A stretch of DNA of 64,000 nucleotides from Candidatus Saccharimonadota bacterium (GTDB taxonomy: Bacteria > Patescibacteriota > Saccharimonadia > Saccharimonadales > UBA4665), in assembly GCA_020427965.1 (NCBI GenBank), contig JAGQNT010000118.1:32323-96322 (forward strand), given 5' to 3'. Positions 25,787 through 33,748 of this stretch are shown piece after piece (position 1 is the first letter of the stretch; each line of letters begins with the position of its first letter). Position numbers and translations under genes: made by a program. The notes under the pieces were generated by a model. That model worked only from the letters and a program-made list of their open reading frames with translations. It was not told the origin of the DNA and did not search any database.

Positions 25787-26155
25787 TTAGCCGTGGGTTA
25801 TTAAATAGTAGGCCATTCCAGCGATAACTAGACCGAATGGCAAGAGGTACCACCATGAGCGAAGTCTTCCGCCTAATTTTGTCATGGGCAAGCTTCCGCC
25901 AGGAGACATAAATATGCCCTCATTTTTACCTTTTGATTCCTTATCTTTCATCTCTGTTGCTGCAACTTTGTTCAGACTATCAGCAAGCACGGGATTAAAT
26001 TCTGTGCTGGTTTTTCCACTCCTGAAGGCGGCAGTGGCATTATCAATTTGTAACTGTGTAAAGCCTTCCTGTTTTAACATGGTTACCGCATCAAAGTAGC
26101 TTTTCCCGCTAGACATATAGTCGTGAAGTTTTTGTAATGCCTGCTCATCGTTCAT
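25787..26155 (-). CDS. Hypothetical tail-anchored protein
   Basis: The 122-residue product starts at the ATG before NDEQALQKLHDYM and has a helical soluble part, possibly a UBA-like three-helix bundle near residues 3-45, a flexible Lys/Glu segment, and one C-terminal transmembrane helix (about 99-119). Not recognised. It lies between the two copies of the 40-bp hairpin repeat. Confidence 0.6.
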   Translation of the reverse strand: MNDEQALQKLHDYMSSGKSYFDAVTMLKQEGFTQLQIDNATAAFRSGKTSTEFNPVLADSLNKVAATEMKDKESKGKNEGIFMSPGGSLPMTKLGGRLRSWWYLLPFGLVIAGMAYYLITHG

Positions 26156-26214
26156 ATTTACTAGCATAGCAAACCAATACAAAACCCCTGCCATTACGAC
26201 AGAGGTTAAAATGC

Positions 26215-26350
26215 TTTTGGGCAGGACGACGTAGCGAAGCTGCTATTCCGTCGCTCCGTTTCTCGAAGCAAGCTTCTGCGATACTCGCTCCTTACGGCCC
26301 AACGACCTACGCCCAAGCTTCGCTTGTGCTGGTCGCAGGTTCGAGCCAGC
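26215..26350. other. Structured non-coding stretch
   Basis: No gene was found. The stretch is rich in short inverted words (AGAAGCTTGCTTC, GCGAAGC) and contains GCGAGT and CGGAGCG words, read on the minus strand, reminiscent of the post-stop hairpins at 12598 and 54641. It ends with GGTCGCAGGTTCGAG (26331-26345), identical to part of the T-arm of the tRNA-fMet gene but in inverted orientation. Confidence 0.4.
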
Positions 26351-26362
26351 TCGAAGAACCAA

Positions 26363-26402
26363 AATAAAAACGCCACTTTCGTGACGTTCTTATTTTGGTT
26401 GC
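26363..26402. repeat. 40-bp hairpin repeat, copy B
   Basis: Second copy of the hairpin at 25689-25728, same orientation, 39 of 40 bases the same. No gene ends here on the plus strand, so this copy may be a remnant of a duplication spanning 25689-26402. Confidence 0.75.
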
Positions 26403-26594
26403 ATTGGATAGAACGACTTGGAACTCAATCAAGTCAGAACTGATAGCCATGTGGCAGATAGTTATAGATTACCAGAAGGAATATCAGCCGTAGTCCTAAG
26501 CGAGCGTAGTGGAACTCGAATAAGCATTAGCATAACATTATGTTTGATATGTCAAAGTTCTCTAGTACAATGGTACGCAAACTGAGGGACAAGC

Positions 26595-28604
26595 ATGAGA
26601 ATCAGCCACGTCGAGATAAAAAACTACCGGTCAATCGAAGAAATTTCATTTAAGGTGCTCGATCCAAGCATAGCGTGTTTTATAGGGGGGAATGGTAGCG
26701 GTAAGTCAAACATTCTAAGGGCTATCGCGGCAATGAAAAACAGCGATAAGTTTGATGAAGATGATTTTTACGTAGAAGCGAGCGACGAAGATGAAATCCG
26801 CATTTCCCTAACATTTATCCTTGAAAAGTCGGATGCCGAACTTCTGGAACCCGTAGGGCTAAAGCTGCAAAATGTAAGTGGCTTTAAGGTTACAAAAGTA
26901 CAGAAGCTAGGTGGCAAGCCTACTATATATTCAGAATTGTTGGGTTACGATGACATTCTTGAAAAACGTCTTGATACTAGACTGAACGCCATAACACGTG
27001 CCATAACTGCAGAGTTGAAGCCAGAGGACGACCAGGAAGCTCATTTAAAGCTGGGTGAAACTATCCGCAACAGACAGGAAACTAAGGAAGCAATAACGGG
27101 TAGTCTTACTAATCTTCTGACCACCCTAAAGCAGCATGTACCAGACATTTCGACGCTAAACCTTGATGAAAAAGAGCTACAAGTTCTAGCTAATTTTAAA
27201 GACTACCAGTTCGCATACGACGGTCTGTTTAGCCAGCTTGACATAGAACTGCTTTCGCTTGATGAATACCAAATAGCCAACGAGGCTCCTATTGAAGAGC
27301 TTGCGAGCAGAGTGGCGCACCCCTTCCTATTTGATCTTCTTTCAATCTCTGGCAAAACTTCTACAGATTTCTTAAATGCCGAGGGAAACAAAAGAATTAA
27401 TATTTCAGAACAAGCTTCCGAACAACTCACGGCTACCATGCAAAAAGTTTGGGGCTCTCATGGATTGCCACTTGTCGTACTTAAGGACAAGAAAGACACC
27501 ACACTATCCTTTTGCAGCAGGACACCGAATCAGAAAGCTATTCCTCTGGAGAGCGCTAGTAAAGGAACGCAATGGTTTCTTAGGTTTTATACGAGACTTA
27601 TTACGGCAAGGAATCATTCGAAACGTATCATCTGGCTCTTTGATGAGCCGGACCTGGGCTTACATGCAAAGTCTCAACAGGATTTGGTAAAACTCATCGA
27701 GGAGCAATCCGCTGATTCTCAGGTTCTATACTCCACCCACCAACCAATAATGATTCAGTGGCACCGTTTGGAGCGAATTCATGTCGTCGAGAATATGCCA
27801 GAGTCTAAGCAGGCAAAATTTGGTAAGGGAACCAAAATACATCAAAGATTCTGGGATGATGGAGATTTTGACTCGCCACTCAAGGAGATATTAAAGCTCT
27901 TTATCGGTGAAGATATTCTTTGGACAAAAGAGCACGTGGTCATCGAGGGTCCTTCAGATTACTTCTACTTTGTTGGTTGGGCAAATCGCTTTGCTAAAGA
28001 AAACCCAAATGCAAAGATTTGGAATGATGAATTTTCGTCTCCAAGTAGAGCTTTTGTCCCAGCTGGAAGTATTACCAATATTCCGCTATTTCTATTTTTC
28101 CTTACAAAGAGAAATGGTGCAGAAACCGTAAACTGGGCGTCTGTAACTGACACCGGGAAAGACCACACCGACATCAAACAAGTCATTAACAGTACTTCCC
28201 GGCTCAAAAGGTTTAGTGATCGAGTTATCTCACTAGAGCGGCCAGAAGGAGACAAGATCGAGAAAGATTTTGACGTTGAAGATCTATTTGATAGGCAAGA
28301 GTTCTACGATAAAGCTGCGGAGTATTACAAGGCTGCATATCCTGAGTGCAATTTTCCAAAATACAAAGACCTGTCTAGCCAAGAGAAAATTACGAAGACT
28401 CTAACCACAGAACTCAAGAGGCTCAACAAAGAGAAAATACCTAAAATATCATTCGATAAGCCGGGCGTCGCACAGCACATTTACTACCAATTGGTCGTTG
28501 AGAACAAGCCTTTCTCTGATGTCTCTTCTAAAAACTTTAGGGCAACGCTCAATGCAATCAATAAGACATTTAGCCTTGAGCCGACAGAGCAGCCTGCTGC
28601 GTAG
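26595..28604 (+). CDS. OLD-family ATP-dependent nuclease (AAA ATPase with TOPRIM domain)
   Basis: The 669-residue protein has an SMC-like ABC ATPase: Walker A GGNGSGKSN (residues 31-39), signature/Walker B IIWLFDEPDLGLHAKS near 345, and the His switch YSTHQP near 377. A C-terminal TOPRIM-like domain follows, with VVIEGPSDYFYF near 449 and VTDTGKDHTD near 515. OLD nucleases cut DNA and act in phage defence. No UvrD-like GajB partner is adjacent, so this is a solitary form. It lies in the recombinase-bearing region. A GAGGGAC site precedes the ATG. Confidence 0.85.
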   Translation: MRISHVEIKNYRSIEEISFKVLDPSIACFIGGNGSGKSNILRAIAAMKNSDKFDEDDFYVEASDEDEIRISLTFILEKSDAELLEPVGLKLQNVSGFKVTKVQKLGGKPTIYSELLGYDDILEKRLDTRLNAITRAITAELKPEDDQEAHLKLGETIRNRQETKEAITGSLTNLLTTLKQHVPDISTLNLDEKELQVLANFKDYQFAYDGLFSQLDIELLSLDEYQIANEAPIEELASRVAHPFLFDLLSISGKTSTDFLNAEGNKRINISEQASEQLTATMQKVWGSHGLPLVVLKDKKDTTLSFCSRTPNQKAIPLESASKGTQWFLRFYTRLITARNHSKRIIWLFDEPDLGLHAKSQQDLVKLIEEQSADSQVLYSTHQPIMIQWHRLERIHVVENMPESKQAKFGKGTKIHQRFWDDGDFDSPLKEILKLFIGEDILWTKEHVVIEGPSDYFYFVGWANRFAKENPNAKIWNDEFSSPSRAFVPAGSITNIPLFLFFLTKRNGAETVNWASVTDTGKDHTDIKQVINSTSRLKRFSDRVISLERPEGDKIEKDFDVEDLFDRQEFYDKAAEYYKAAYPECNFPKYKDLSSQEKITKTLTTELKRLNKEKIPKISFDKPGVAQHIYYQLVVENKPFSDVSSKNFRATLNAINKTFSLEPTEQPAA

Positions 28605-28670
28605 TAACCTCGATTTCTGCCAACAGACTAAAGTACTCGACAAGCACTTTGATCTCTTCGTCAGTTAGTT

Positions 28671-29210
28671 TCATGAATGTTCCGCAAAGTATTGTTCTAC
28701 ATCAGCTTTAGTGAAGACGAAATCGCTTAGCGGGTCGCCACCCGTCAGTTTGATTGTTTTGGGATCATATTGACGCAGCGCCATATCATCAACTTCCGGT
28801 TCGTTGCCGAGCATTTTGCTGAAAAGCGATTGTGTGTCTTTAGCAATTTGCTGCTCTGTCTGCTTATACGTTGCGTAATTTTGTTCATATTCTGCGATTG
28901 GCTTTTCGCATTGTTTCTTAACTTGTGCCTTAAAGTTATCCGCAAGCCTATCAAGATGTTTAACTTCTGCCTGCGTTATGCCGTAGTACGTATTATCAAT
29001 AACTACGTCCGTGATTACAGAATCGCCATACTCAACCGAACGCGCACATTTACCGTAGTCATCCTGCTTCTTCTGAAGATAAGCTTCAGCAAGTGTGTGT
29101 TTATTTACCGTGGTGCTAGACGGCGTACCGTGTGCTCCATTTAAACCAACCAGAAGTAGAATCGCCACGACAATAATGCCACCCACAACGCGAAGGATTG
29201 TACCAATCAT
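28671..29210 (-). CDS. Hypothetical anchored extracytoplasmic protein
   Basis: The 179-residue protein has one N-terminal transmembrane segment (about 5-27) and a helical, Lys/Gln/Glu-rich outer part with two Cys residues (near 56 and 100) that could pair outside the cell. Not recognised. The ATG overlaps the stop of the small membrane gene upstream by 4 bp, so both are one unit downstream of the riboswitch-like leader. Confidence 0.65.
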   Translation of the reverse strand: MIGTILRVVGGIIVVAILLLVGLNGAHGTPSSTTVNKHTLAEAYLQKKQDDYGKCARSVEYGDSVITDVVIDNTYYGITQAEVKHLDRLADNFKAQVKKQCEKPIAEYEQNYATYKQTEQQIAKDTQSLFSKMLGNEPEVDDMALRQYDPKTIKLTGGDPLSDFVFTKADVEQYFAEHS

Positions 29211-29413
29211 TTGCTGGTCTTTCTGCGATAAATTACCACGCCAGCAATTGTAAGTAGCATTATGACTATACGAGTGAGTGGGTAGTAGCCATGGAGGTCA
29301 TGGCGCGTAGCTTCAACAACGGTTTCAAAAACAAAGTTGATGAGTACAAACAGTAAAATGGTCGCCAGCACGATTTTCCACAAAGCGACTGGTTTTGGCG
29401 TCTGGCTGGACAT
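29207..29413 (-). CDS. Small two-pass membrane protein
   Basis: The 68-residue product has two hydrophobic segments (about 11-30 and 41-60) and a short basic C-terminus. The start is the ATG preceded by AAGGAG with 5-nt spacing. A GTG two codons earlier is also in frame. It is the first gene after the structured leader at 29437-29560 and is coupled to the next gene by ATGA overlap. Not recognised. Confidence 0.65.
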   Translation of the reverse strand: MSSQTPKPVALWKIVLATILLFVLINFVFETVVEATRHDLHGYYPLTRIVIMLLTIAGVVIYRRKTSK

Positions 29414-29436
29414 GGACACTCCTTGTATTAACTCAG

Positions 29437-29560
29437 GGTGTCCTAATAAAAAAGGACACCTATCTCTAGGTGTCTAAGCCAGCAGCAGATTTACATCCAC
29501 TGTGTTCGAGAATAGGTGCCCATTCCCGGACGTAAATAAAAAAATGCTACTGACTTAGAC
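29437..29560 (-). ncRNA. Candidate riboswitch-like leader with terminator switch
   Basis: Read on the minus strand, a long closed domain (29560-29472) is bounded by GTCTAAG/CTTAGAC, with further helices CAG-AGCA/TGCT-CTG and ATTTAC-TCC/GGA-GTAAAT and a 20-nt apical part. Its 3' closing strand overlaps the first bases of a terminator stem GACACCTA/TAGGTGTC (29474-29455), followed by CTTTTTT. A competing helix GGTGTCC/GGACACC (29460-29437) uses the same bases. The small membrane gene starts 24 nt later. No known riboswitch class was recognised. Confidence 0.5.
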
Positions 29561-29685
29561 AAGCTAAGTTTAGCACAACGGATATAAAAGTGTGTGTCGA
29601 CTGTGTTGCAAGTGTGTAATAAACGTGTTGCGCTCGAGTACTATAAGCGCTATCATGTAAGTACTTAAGTTAAGTAGCATACCAA

Positions 29686-29719
29686 GGCAAAAGAGAGTCC
29701 AGTTGGGCTCTCTTTTGTT
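29686..29719 (+). terminator. Strong intrinsic terminator (plus strand)
   Basis: CAAAAGAGAGTCC and GGGCTCTCTTTTG form a long stem with a 4-5-nt loop, and the plus strand continues TTTGTTT. No plus-strand gene precedes it. TTGCGC and TATCAT with 17-nt spacing at about 29628-29656 could start a small RNA of about 60 nt that ends here. Confidence 0.6.
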
Positions 29720-29752
29720 TGCGGTCGACTACAGTCGACGTGTTTGCAGTAA

Positions 29753-29796
29753 TAAAAAAGCGGCCTATGGGAACTATGTCCTATGCCGCTTTTGGT
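29753..29796. terminator. Terminator next to tRNA-like gene
   Basis: AAAAGCGGC and GCCGCTTTT arms enclose an inner TAGG/CCTA helix. On the minus strand a run of six T follows. It lies about 5 nt beyond the 3' end of the tRNA-like gene at 29801, as expected for its transcript. Confidence 0.7.
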
Positions 29797-29800
29797 TGTA

Positions 29801-29875
29801 TGGGGTGACTGGAGGGTATCGATCCCTCGCCGCAAGCATACCAAGCGTGCAGGCTACCATTACAACACAGTCACC
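29801..29875 (-). tRNA. Atypical tRNA-like gene, possibly tRNA-Thr(GGT)
   Basis: The minus strand folds with an 8-bp acceptor (GGTGACTG/CAGTCACC), an anticodon-like loop TTGGTAT on a stem with one mismatch, a 5-bp T stem GAGGG/CCCTC and a terminal CCA. Oddities: A in place of the invariant T of the T-loop, a poor D-stem, G at position 8 and no discriminator base. The TTGGTAT loop would read as GGT (Thr). A terminator follows. It may be a diverged tRNA of the mobile region or a pseudo-tRNA. Confidence 0.45.
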
Positions 29876-30253
29876 GTACCTGTTATGCTAGCAGATTTTT
29901 GTCAAAAAGTCTGCTGTATTATTTAGTACGCTAATGGTTACTGACGCTGTTTGTAAACGACTCGAATAAACAGCCGACAGAGGTAGAAGTCAATATAACC
30001 TGCTGTGTCTCTACGTCTCTGCGGTTTTAACACCCCCCTGTGTTTCAGGGGGAGGGCGTCGTACAATGGCGGCTATTGTGCGATGACCTTTCGTAGCTAA
30101 ATCATGTCGCAAAACTCCTTCCGTTCTTGCGACATGAGCGCGTGAAGCCGAATCAATAAAAACATACCCCCACCTTCCCTTTTTGCCTTTCACCTTCTGC
30201 ACTCGGTGCGCACGCAAAATTTTTTTCTGAAATGAAGCGTTTAAAATGAAAGT

Positions 30254-30715
30254 ATGGCCAAAGGCGACAAAGAGGAATTCGATCAACAGAAAATATTGGT
30301 AGACATGTACTACAGGTTACTGAATCTGGAACTGAAATTTGATTTATTCGAAAAGAAAATTGAGAGTCTCCAGCAAGATATCAGCAATGTTATTTTCGTA
30401 CGGAGCGAGGTTTTTAAACTTAGGTACGACCACAAAACAAACGAACTTTATATTACCGAGTTCTTTAAAATACCTTTCGAGGGCAATGAAGCAATTCTGC
30501 TTAGAGCCATGTTTAAAAGATCGAGTGGCCTGCCAAAGAAAAGGACTAAGTTCTACCCGACTGAGCTGGCCGGCACTTTTAAGAAAGAGACTGATGGCCT
30601 TAAAACAGCAAAAGCGATTCATGGAACAATAACTAGAATTGACGCCACCATCAAGCACCGTACTATGGGCTTAGAGGTCTTTAAGATTACTACAAAAGTT
30701 TTCTATTTTTTGTAA
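30254..30715 (+). CDS. Hypothetical protein of the mobile region
   Basis: The 153-residue, Lys-rich protein has a coiled-coil-like N-terminus (about residues 10-48) followed by an alpha/beta part, with FKLRYDHKTNELYI and an ILLRAMFKR segment suggesting a DNA-binding or regulatory protein. Not recognised. AT-rich compared with housekeeping genes. It is transcribed towards the recombinase. The flanking 30000-30250 contains a CCCCC/GGGGG hairpin. Confidence 0.6.
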   Translation: MAKGDKEEFDQQKILVDMYYRLLNLELKFDLFEKKIESLQQDISNVIFVRSEVFKLRYDHKTNELYITEFFKIPFEGNEAILLRAMFKRSSGLPKKRTKFYPTELAGTFKKETDGLKTAKAIHGTITRIDATIKHRTMGLEVFKITTKVFYFL

Positions 30716-30773
30716 TTAACAGCTTAGAAGTTCACGAGATTTCGCTGCTTTATCGCTTTGCTTTAATGCCCTT

Positions 30774-30956
30774 GTGCAGATACGAATCAACCGAGTCATC
30801 ACGATTGAGCAGGCAAAGAAATTGCTAGGTGATGAAGCTTTGTCTATGACTGACGAGGAGATTCAGGAGTTGATTGATGATTTCGACATGATTGCACAAT
30901 ACTCGATCAAAATGGTTCAAGAGTTTAGGGATGATAAAAATAAACAGATTAAATAA
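30774..30956 (+). CDS. Small acidic protein before the recombinase
   Basis: The 60-residue helical acidic protein uses a GTG start and ends 8 nt before the recombinase start, so co-expression is likely. The sequence ITIEQAKKLLGDEALSMTDEE and the following Ile/Leu/Asp repeats suggest a helical bundle. Not recognised. Similar short frames often precede large serine recombinases, but no function is claimed. Confidence 0.6.
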   Translation: MQIRINRVITIEQAKKLLGDEALSMTDEEIQELIDDFDMIAQYSIKMVQEFRDDKNKQIK

Positions 30957-30964
30957 ATGCTAGA

Positions 30965-32527
30965 ATGGTTCTAACTATGGAATGTGTCGCGTACGTGAGG
31001 GTATCGTCAGACGAACAGGTGCAAGGCACCAGTCTAGATACGCAACAAAAAGCTTGTATTGATTTCGCTAAGGCTCAGGGCTGGAAATTACCAAAAGAAA
31101 ATATATTTCGGGATGAGGGTGAATCGGCTAAGGCTACTAATCGCCCGCAGCTCTTAGCCATGCTGGAATTCTGCCGAAAGAACAAAGGCAAAATAGCACA
31201 TTGCATTGTCTGGAAAGTCGATAGGTTTGCCAGAAATTCTGATGATCACGTAACCTTGCGCATGGTACTTAGAAAAAGTGGCGTTTCGCTAGTGTCCGTA
31301 ACAGAGCCTATTGATGACAGCCCGACCGGCAAGCTTATGGAAACCATGCTCTCTGGCTTTGCACAGTTCGACAACGAGGTCAGAACGTTCAGAACGACTG
31401 AAGGCATGAAGAAACGCCTAGAACAAGGCGGATGGCCGCATGACGCGCCTATAGGCTACCTCAAAAGCCGTACGGCGCAAGGCATCACCAGTATCACGCC
31501 TGACCCTGAAATGGCTCCGAAGCTCAAAACATTCCTAGAGACATTTGCAACTGGGCAATATACCGTCAGACAAGCTACTGATTTAGGCTACGAGCTTGGC
31601 ATACGAACCAAGAAGGGCGAAAAACGAACGTGGCAAACCGTCGAGAATACACTCAAGAATCCTATTTACGCCGGCCTGATTCAATCAAAGTACACTAACG
31701 GCAAACGTTTCCCTGGCCTACACAAAGCAATCATTAGTTTGGAAACCTTTGAGAAGAATCAGAGAATCCTTACGGGCAAAACACGCTTTCAAATTAAGAA
31801 TGATGATCAAGACTATCCGCTCCGGCGTGATTTCTTGATGTGTGCGTACTGCAAAAGGTTTGTAACCGGTAGCGCTCCGCGCGGTAACGGAGGCCGCTAC
31901 CCTCGCTATGGTTGCATGTACTGTAAATCGTCAAAACTCGGCGGTAAGAAAGTGAGTAAAAGCAGCGATGAAGTCCACAAAGAGTTTAGATACATTCTGT
32001 CGCGCATACGCTACAGAGAGGGTCGTGTAAAGCTTTTCAAACAGGTCGTGCTAACTCGTTGGTGCGATGAGTATGATGACGCCCTAAAGTCAGCCTACGA
32101 AATAAACAAAGAAATCGAGACGCTGAAAAAAGAGCGAGCTGCTACGATCCGGAAATTTACGAGAGACCAGATTAGTTATAAGGATAAGGAAGAAGTCGTA
32201 AACCAAATCGATAAAGATATTGCGGACTGGAATGACAAAAAGATTGAAGCCGACACCTACGCCAATGAAAGAGAAAAGATTATAGATATGGCTATGCTGT
32301 TCATAAAAGACCCGTCAGAGTTCTGGAACCGAGCACCAGTCCAGATACAAAAGCGGGTTCAACACACGATTTTTCCGGAAGGTTTGGAATATGACTTCGA
32401 AAAAGGTTTTGGAACCGTCAAAGTCAATGAATCGTATCAGTTAATACGAAAAATAGCCGACGATTCGGCTATTGATTCTATCGTGGTTGCGGGGGCAGGA
32501 CTCGAACCTGCGACCTCGTGGTTATGA
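30965..32527 (+). CDS. Large serine recombinase (integrase)
   Basis: The 520-residue protein has the resolvase catalytic domain (YVRVSSDEQ with nucleophilic Ser near residue 14, VDRFARN near 83), the recombinase domain (about 165-270), a zinc ribbon (CAYCKRF and CMYC near 295-325) and a C-terminal coiled coil (about 375-440). It catalyses site-specific integration and excision. The last residues (GAGLEPATSWL) are encoded by the antisense of tRNA-fMet, indicating that the element joined there. Start at ATG 30965 or 30977. Confidence 0.93.
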   Translation: MVLTMECVAYVRVSSDEQVQGTSLDTQQKACIDFAKAQGWKLPKENIFRDEGESAKATNRPQLLAMLEFCRKNKGKIAHCIVWKVDRFARNSDDHVTLRMVLRKSGVSLVSVTEPIDDSPTGKLMETMLSGFAQFDNEVRTFRTTEGMKKRLEQGGWPHDAPIGYLKSRTAQGITSITPDPEMAPKLKTFLETFATGQYTVRQATDLGYELGIRTKKGEKRTWQTVENTLKNPIYAGLIQSKYTNGKRFPGLHKAIISLETFEKNQRILTGKTRFQIKNDDQDYPLRRDFLMCAYCKRFVTGSAPRGNGGRYPRYGCMYCKSSKLGGKKVSKSSDEVHKEFRYILSRIRYREGRVKLFKQVVLTRWCDEYDDALKSAYEINKEIETLKKERAATIRKFTRDQISYKDKEEVVNQIDKDIADWNDKKIEADTYANEREKIIDMAMLFIKDPSEFWNRAPVQIQKRVQHTIFPEGLEYDFEKGFGTVKVNESYQLIRKIADDSAIDSIVVAGAGLEPATSWL

Positions 32528-32558
32528 GCCACGCGAGCTGCCGCTGCTCCACCCCGCG
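32484..32558 (-). tRNA. Initiator tRNA-fMet(CAT)
   Basis: A 75-nt cloverleaf on the minus strand with 5' CGCGGGG and 3' CCCCGCAACCA. The first base C facing A at position 72 gives the initiator-type unpaired end. The anticodon loop is CTCATAA and the T-loop TTCGAGT. The anticodon stem CGTGG/CCACG has fewer G-C pairs next to the loop than the usual three. The 3' 44 bases overlap the recombinase reading frame. Confidence 0.93.
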
Positions 32559-32577
32559 TCGTCGCAATCCTCTATGG

Positions 32578-32755
32578 AAGCTAGGAAGGTCAAGTCACAA
32601 AACAAGTTTGCTGACTTGGCCTACCTAGCTTACCGTGGCCGCTCCTCTCAATTTTCCAAACAGTCGACTTCGCTCCTTGGTTTGGAAAATTGTAAAGCTG
32701 CAGAACTGCAGGCTGCTCTTTCCTTGAGCTGCAATTGGTGGTAATTGCAAGGAAT
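32578..32755. other. Run of three long hairpins upstream of tRNA-fMet
   Basis: Stems: AGCTAGG-AGGTCAAGTCA with its near complement (32578-32631), CAATTTTCCAAAC/GTTTGGAAAATTG (32649-32692) and TTCCTTG-GCAATT/AATTGCAAGGAA (32720-32754). They lie 5' of the tRNA on its strand. A TAAGAT box near 32771 could start a transcript through them into tRNA-fMet. No known RNA family was recognised. Confidence 0.45.
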
Positions 32756-32809
32756 TGAACCTGTCTATCTTAACAAACAGAGGTGGCGCTGTCAAGATGC
32801 CTAACAGAG

Positions 32810-32834
32810 TAATACTATACTTTTTATAGTATTA
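32810..32834. terminator. AT-rich hairpin (TACTATA family)
   Basis: TAATACTATA-CTTTT-TATAGTATTA, a perfect 10-bp stem, 8 nt past the prolyl aminopeptidase stop. Same family as 3367-3393 and 9891-9915. Confidence 0.55.
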
Positions 32835-32842
32835 GTTAATAC

Positions 32843-33748
32843 CTATAGTAGATTCTTGACAGCATCCAAGTTGGCCCGATCAGCCCATGAGTGTCCCGCA
32901 AGTGTCCACGTCAACCGACTGTTTGGCAACCGCTGGTGCAATTCGTAGGCAGTGATCGGCGGGCAAACCATGTCGTATCGGCCCTGCACAATGTCAATTG
33001 GCATGGTTAGCAAGGCCGCATTATCCAGAATGTAACTATCGGGCAAGAAGCAGCCTTGGGATACATACCACTGCTCGATGATAGTATTAACGAGATCGAA
33101 CGTATCAAAATCTACGTCAAGTGGTTGATAGTCTAATTTGGTTAGCGAGCCCTCGAGCATGTTAAATGCAAACGCTGCCCGCTTGGCTTGTTCAGCATAT
33201 TTGCCGAACAGTCGTGGCAACAAGTAGCCTGCCGGATCCATACGATGCGCTGACGGAACACTCGTAACAAACTGTTCCCAAACTTCGGGAAAGAACTCGC
33301 GACAACCGCCACCATCAACGAAATCAACTTCAGACTGGCGGCCGGTAAAAATCCCGCGCAGCACCATTCGCTTCACGCGTTTTGGGTTACGAATCGCGTA
33401 CACCAACGCCAGCAATGAACCCCACGATCCACCAACCAGCGTGCAGCTATCAACCGAGAATGCATCAAGAATTTTCGACAAATCTGCCACTTGGTCGTCT
33501 GTTTTGTTGGCTCGCAACGAACCATATGGCCGACTACGGCCACAGCCACGTTGGTCGTAAAAAATCACCCGGTGACGTTTGGGATCAAACAGGTCCTTCT
33601 GCTCGTCTCTGCTGCCACTACCAGGTCCGCCGTGCAACCAGATCAATGTCTGCTCCGCATTTGGATCACCCCATAGCTGCACATACAGTCGGTGCCCGTT
33701 GCCAACAGGCAACATCGTTTCCTTAAGCGTGAATTGATCTGGTTTCAT
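32843..33748 (-). CDS. pip: Prolyl aminopeptidase
   Basis: The 301-residue alpha/beta-hydrolase has the oxyanion motif HGGPGSGS near 38, DQRGCGRSRPYG near 66 and the nucleophile elbow GGSWGS near 100. This is the proline iminopeptidase (S33) pattern. The distal Asp (in VQGRYDMVCP) and His (AGHSW) complete the triad. It removes N-terminal proline from peptides. The chosen ATG follows GAAGGAGTTAATC inside the racemase end, overlapping it by 26 bp. Last gene of the attenuator-controlled operon. Confidence 0.93.
   Translation of the reverse strand: MKPDQFTLKETMLPVGNGHRLYVQLWGDPNAEQTLIWLHGGPGSGSRDEQKDLFDPKRHRVIFYDQRGCGRSRPYGSLRANKTDDQVADLSKILDAFSVDSCTLVGGSWGSLLALVYAIRNPKRVKRMVLRGIFTGRQSEVDFVDGGGCREFFPEVWEQFVTSVPSAHRMDPAGYLLPRLFGKYAEQAKRAAFAFNMLEGSLTKLDYQPLDVDFDTFDLVNTIIEQWYVSQGCFLPDSYILDNAALLTMPIDIVQGRYDMVCPPITAYELHQRLPNSRLTWTLAGHSWADRANLDAVKNLL

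Larger units (their letters stand above)
26403..32527. mobile_element. Probable integrated element next to tRNA-fMet
   Basis: The right edge is defined by a large serine recombinase whose reading frame ends inside the 3' part of tRNA-fMet. Leftwards lie accessory genes of phage or defence type and few housekeeping genes. No direct repeat of the tRNA end was found on the left, so the left boundary (placed after the last repeat) is a guess. Confidence 0.35.

Noticed and set aside
25721..25790. Possible tRNA ending near the GGTTGC tail of the hairpin repeat
   Set aside because: No acceptor pairing partner or anticodon arm; the similarity is limited to a few bases.
26331..26345. 15-bp match to the tRNA-fMet T-arm as left attachment site
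   Set aside because: The orientation is inverted relative to the tRNA copy, whereas flanking att sites should be direct repeats.
29472..29560. 5S rRNA fragment
   Set aside because: Some words look 5S-like, but the length and the missing second arm do not fit; the terminator switch fits a leader better.
30011..30286. 91-codon minus-strand frame
   Set aside because: It overlaps the start of the plus-strand gene at 30254 and has no ribosome site; the start of the frame is antisense to that gene.
32472..32744. 90-codon frame across tRNA-fMet (RGQDSNLRP...)
   Set aside because: A well-known artefact of translating the antisense of a tRNA gene.
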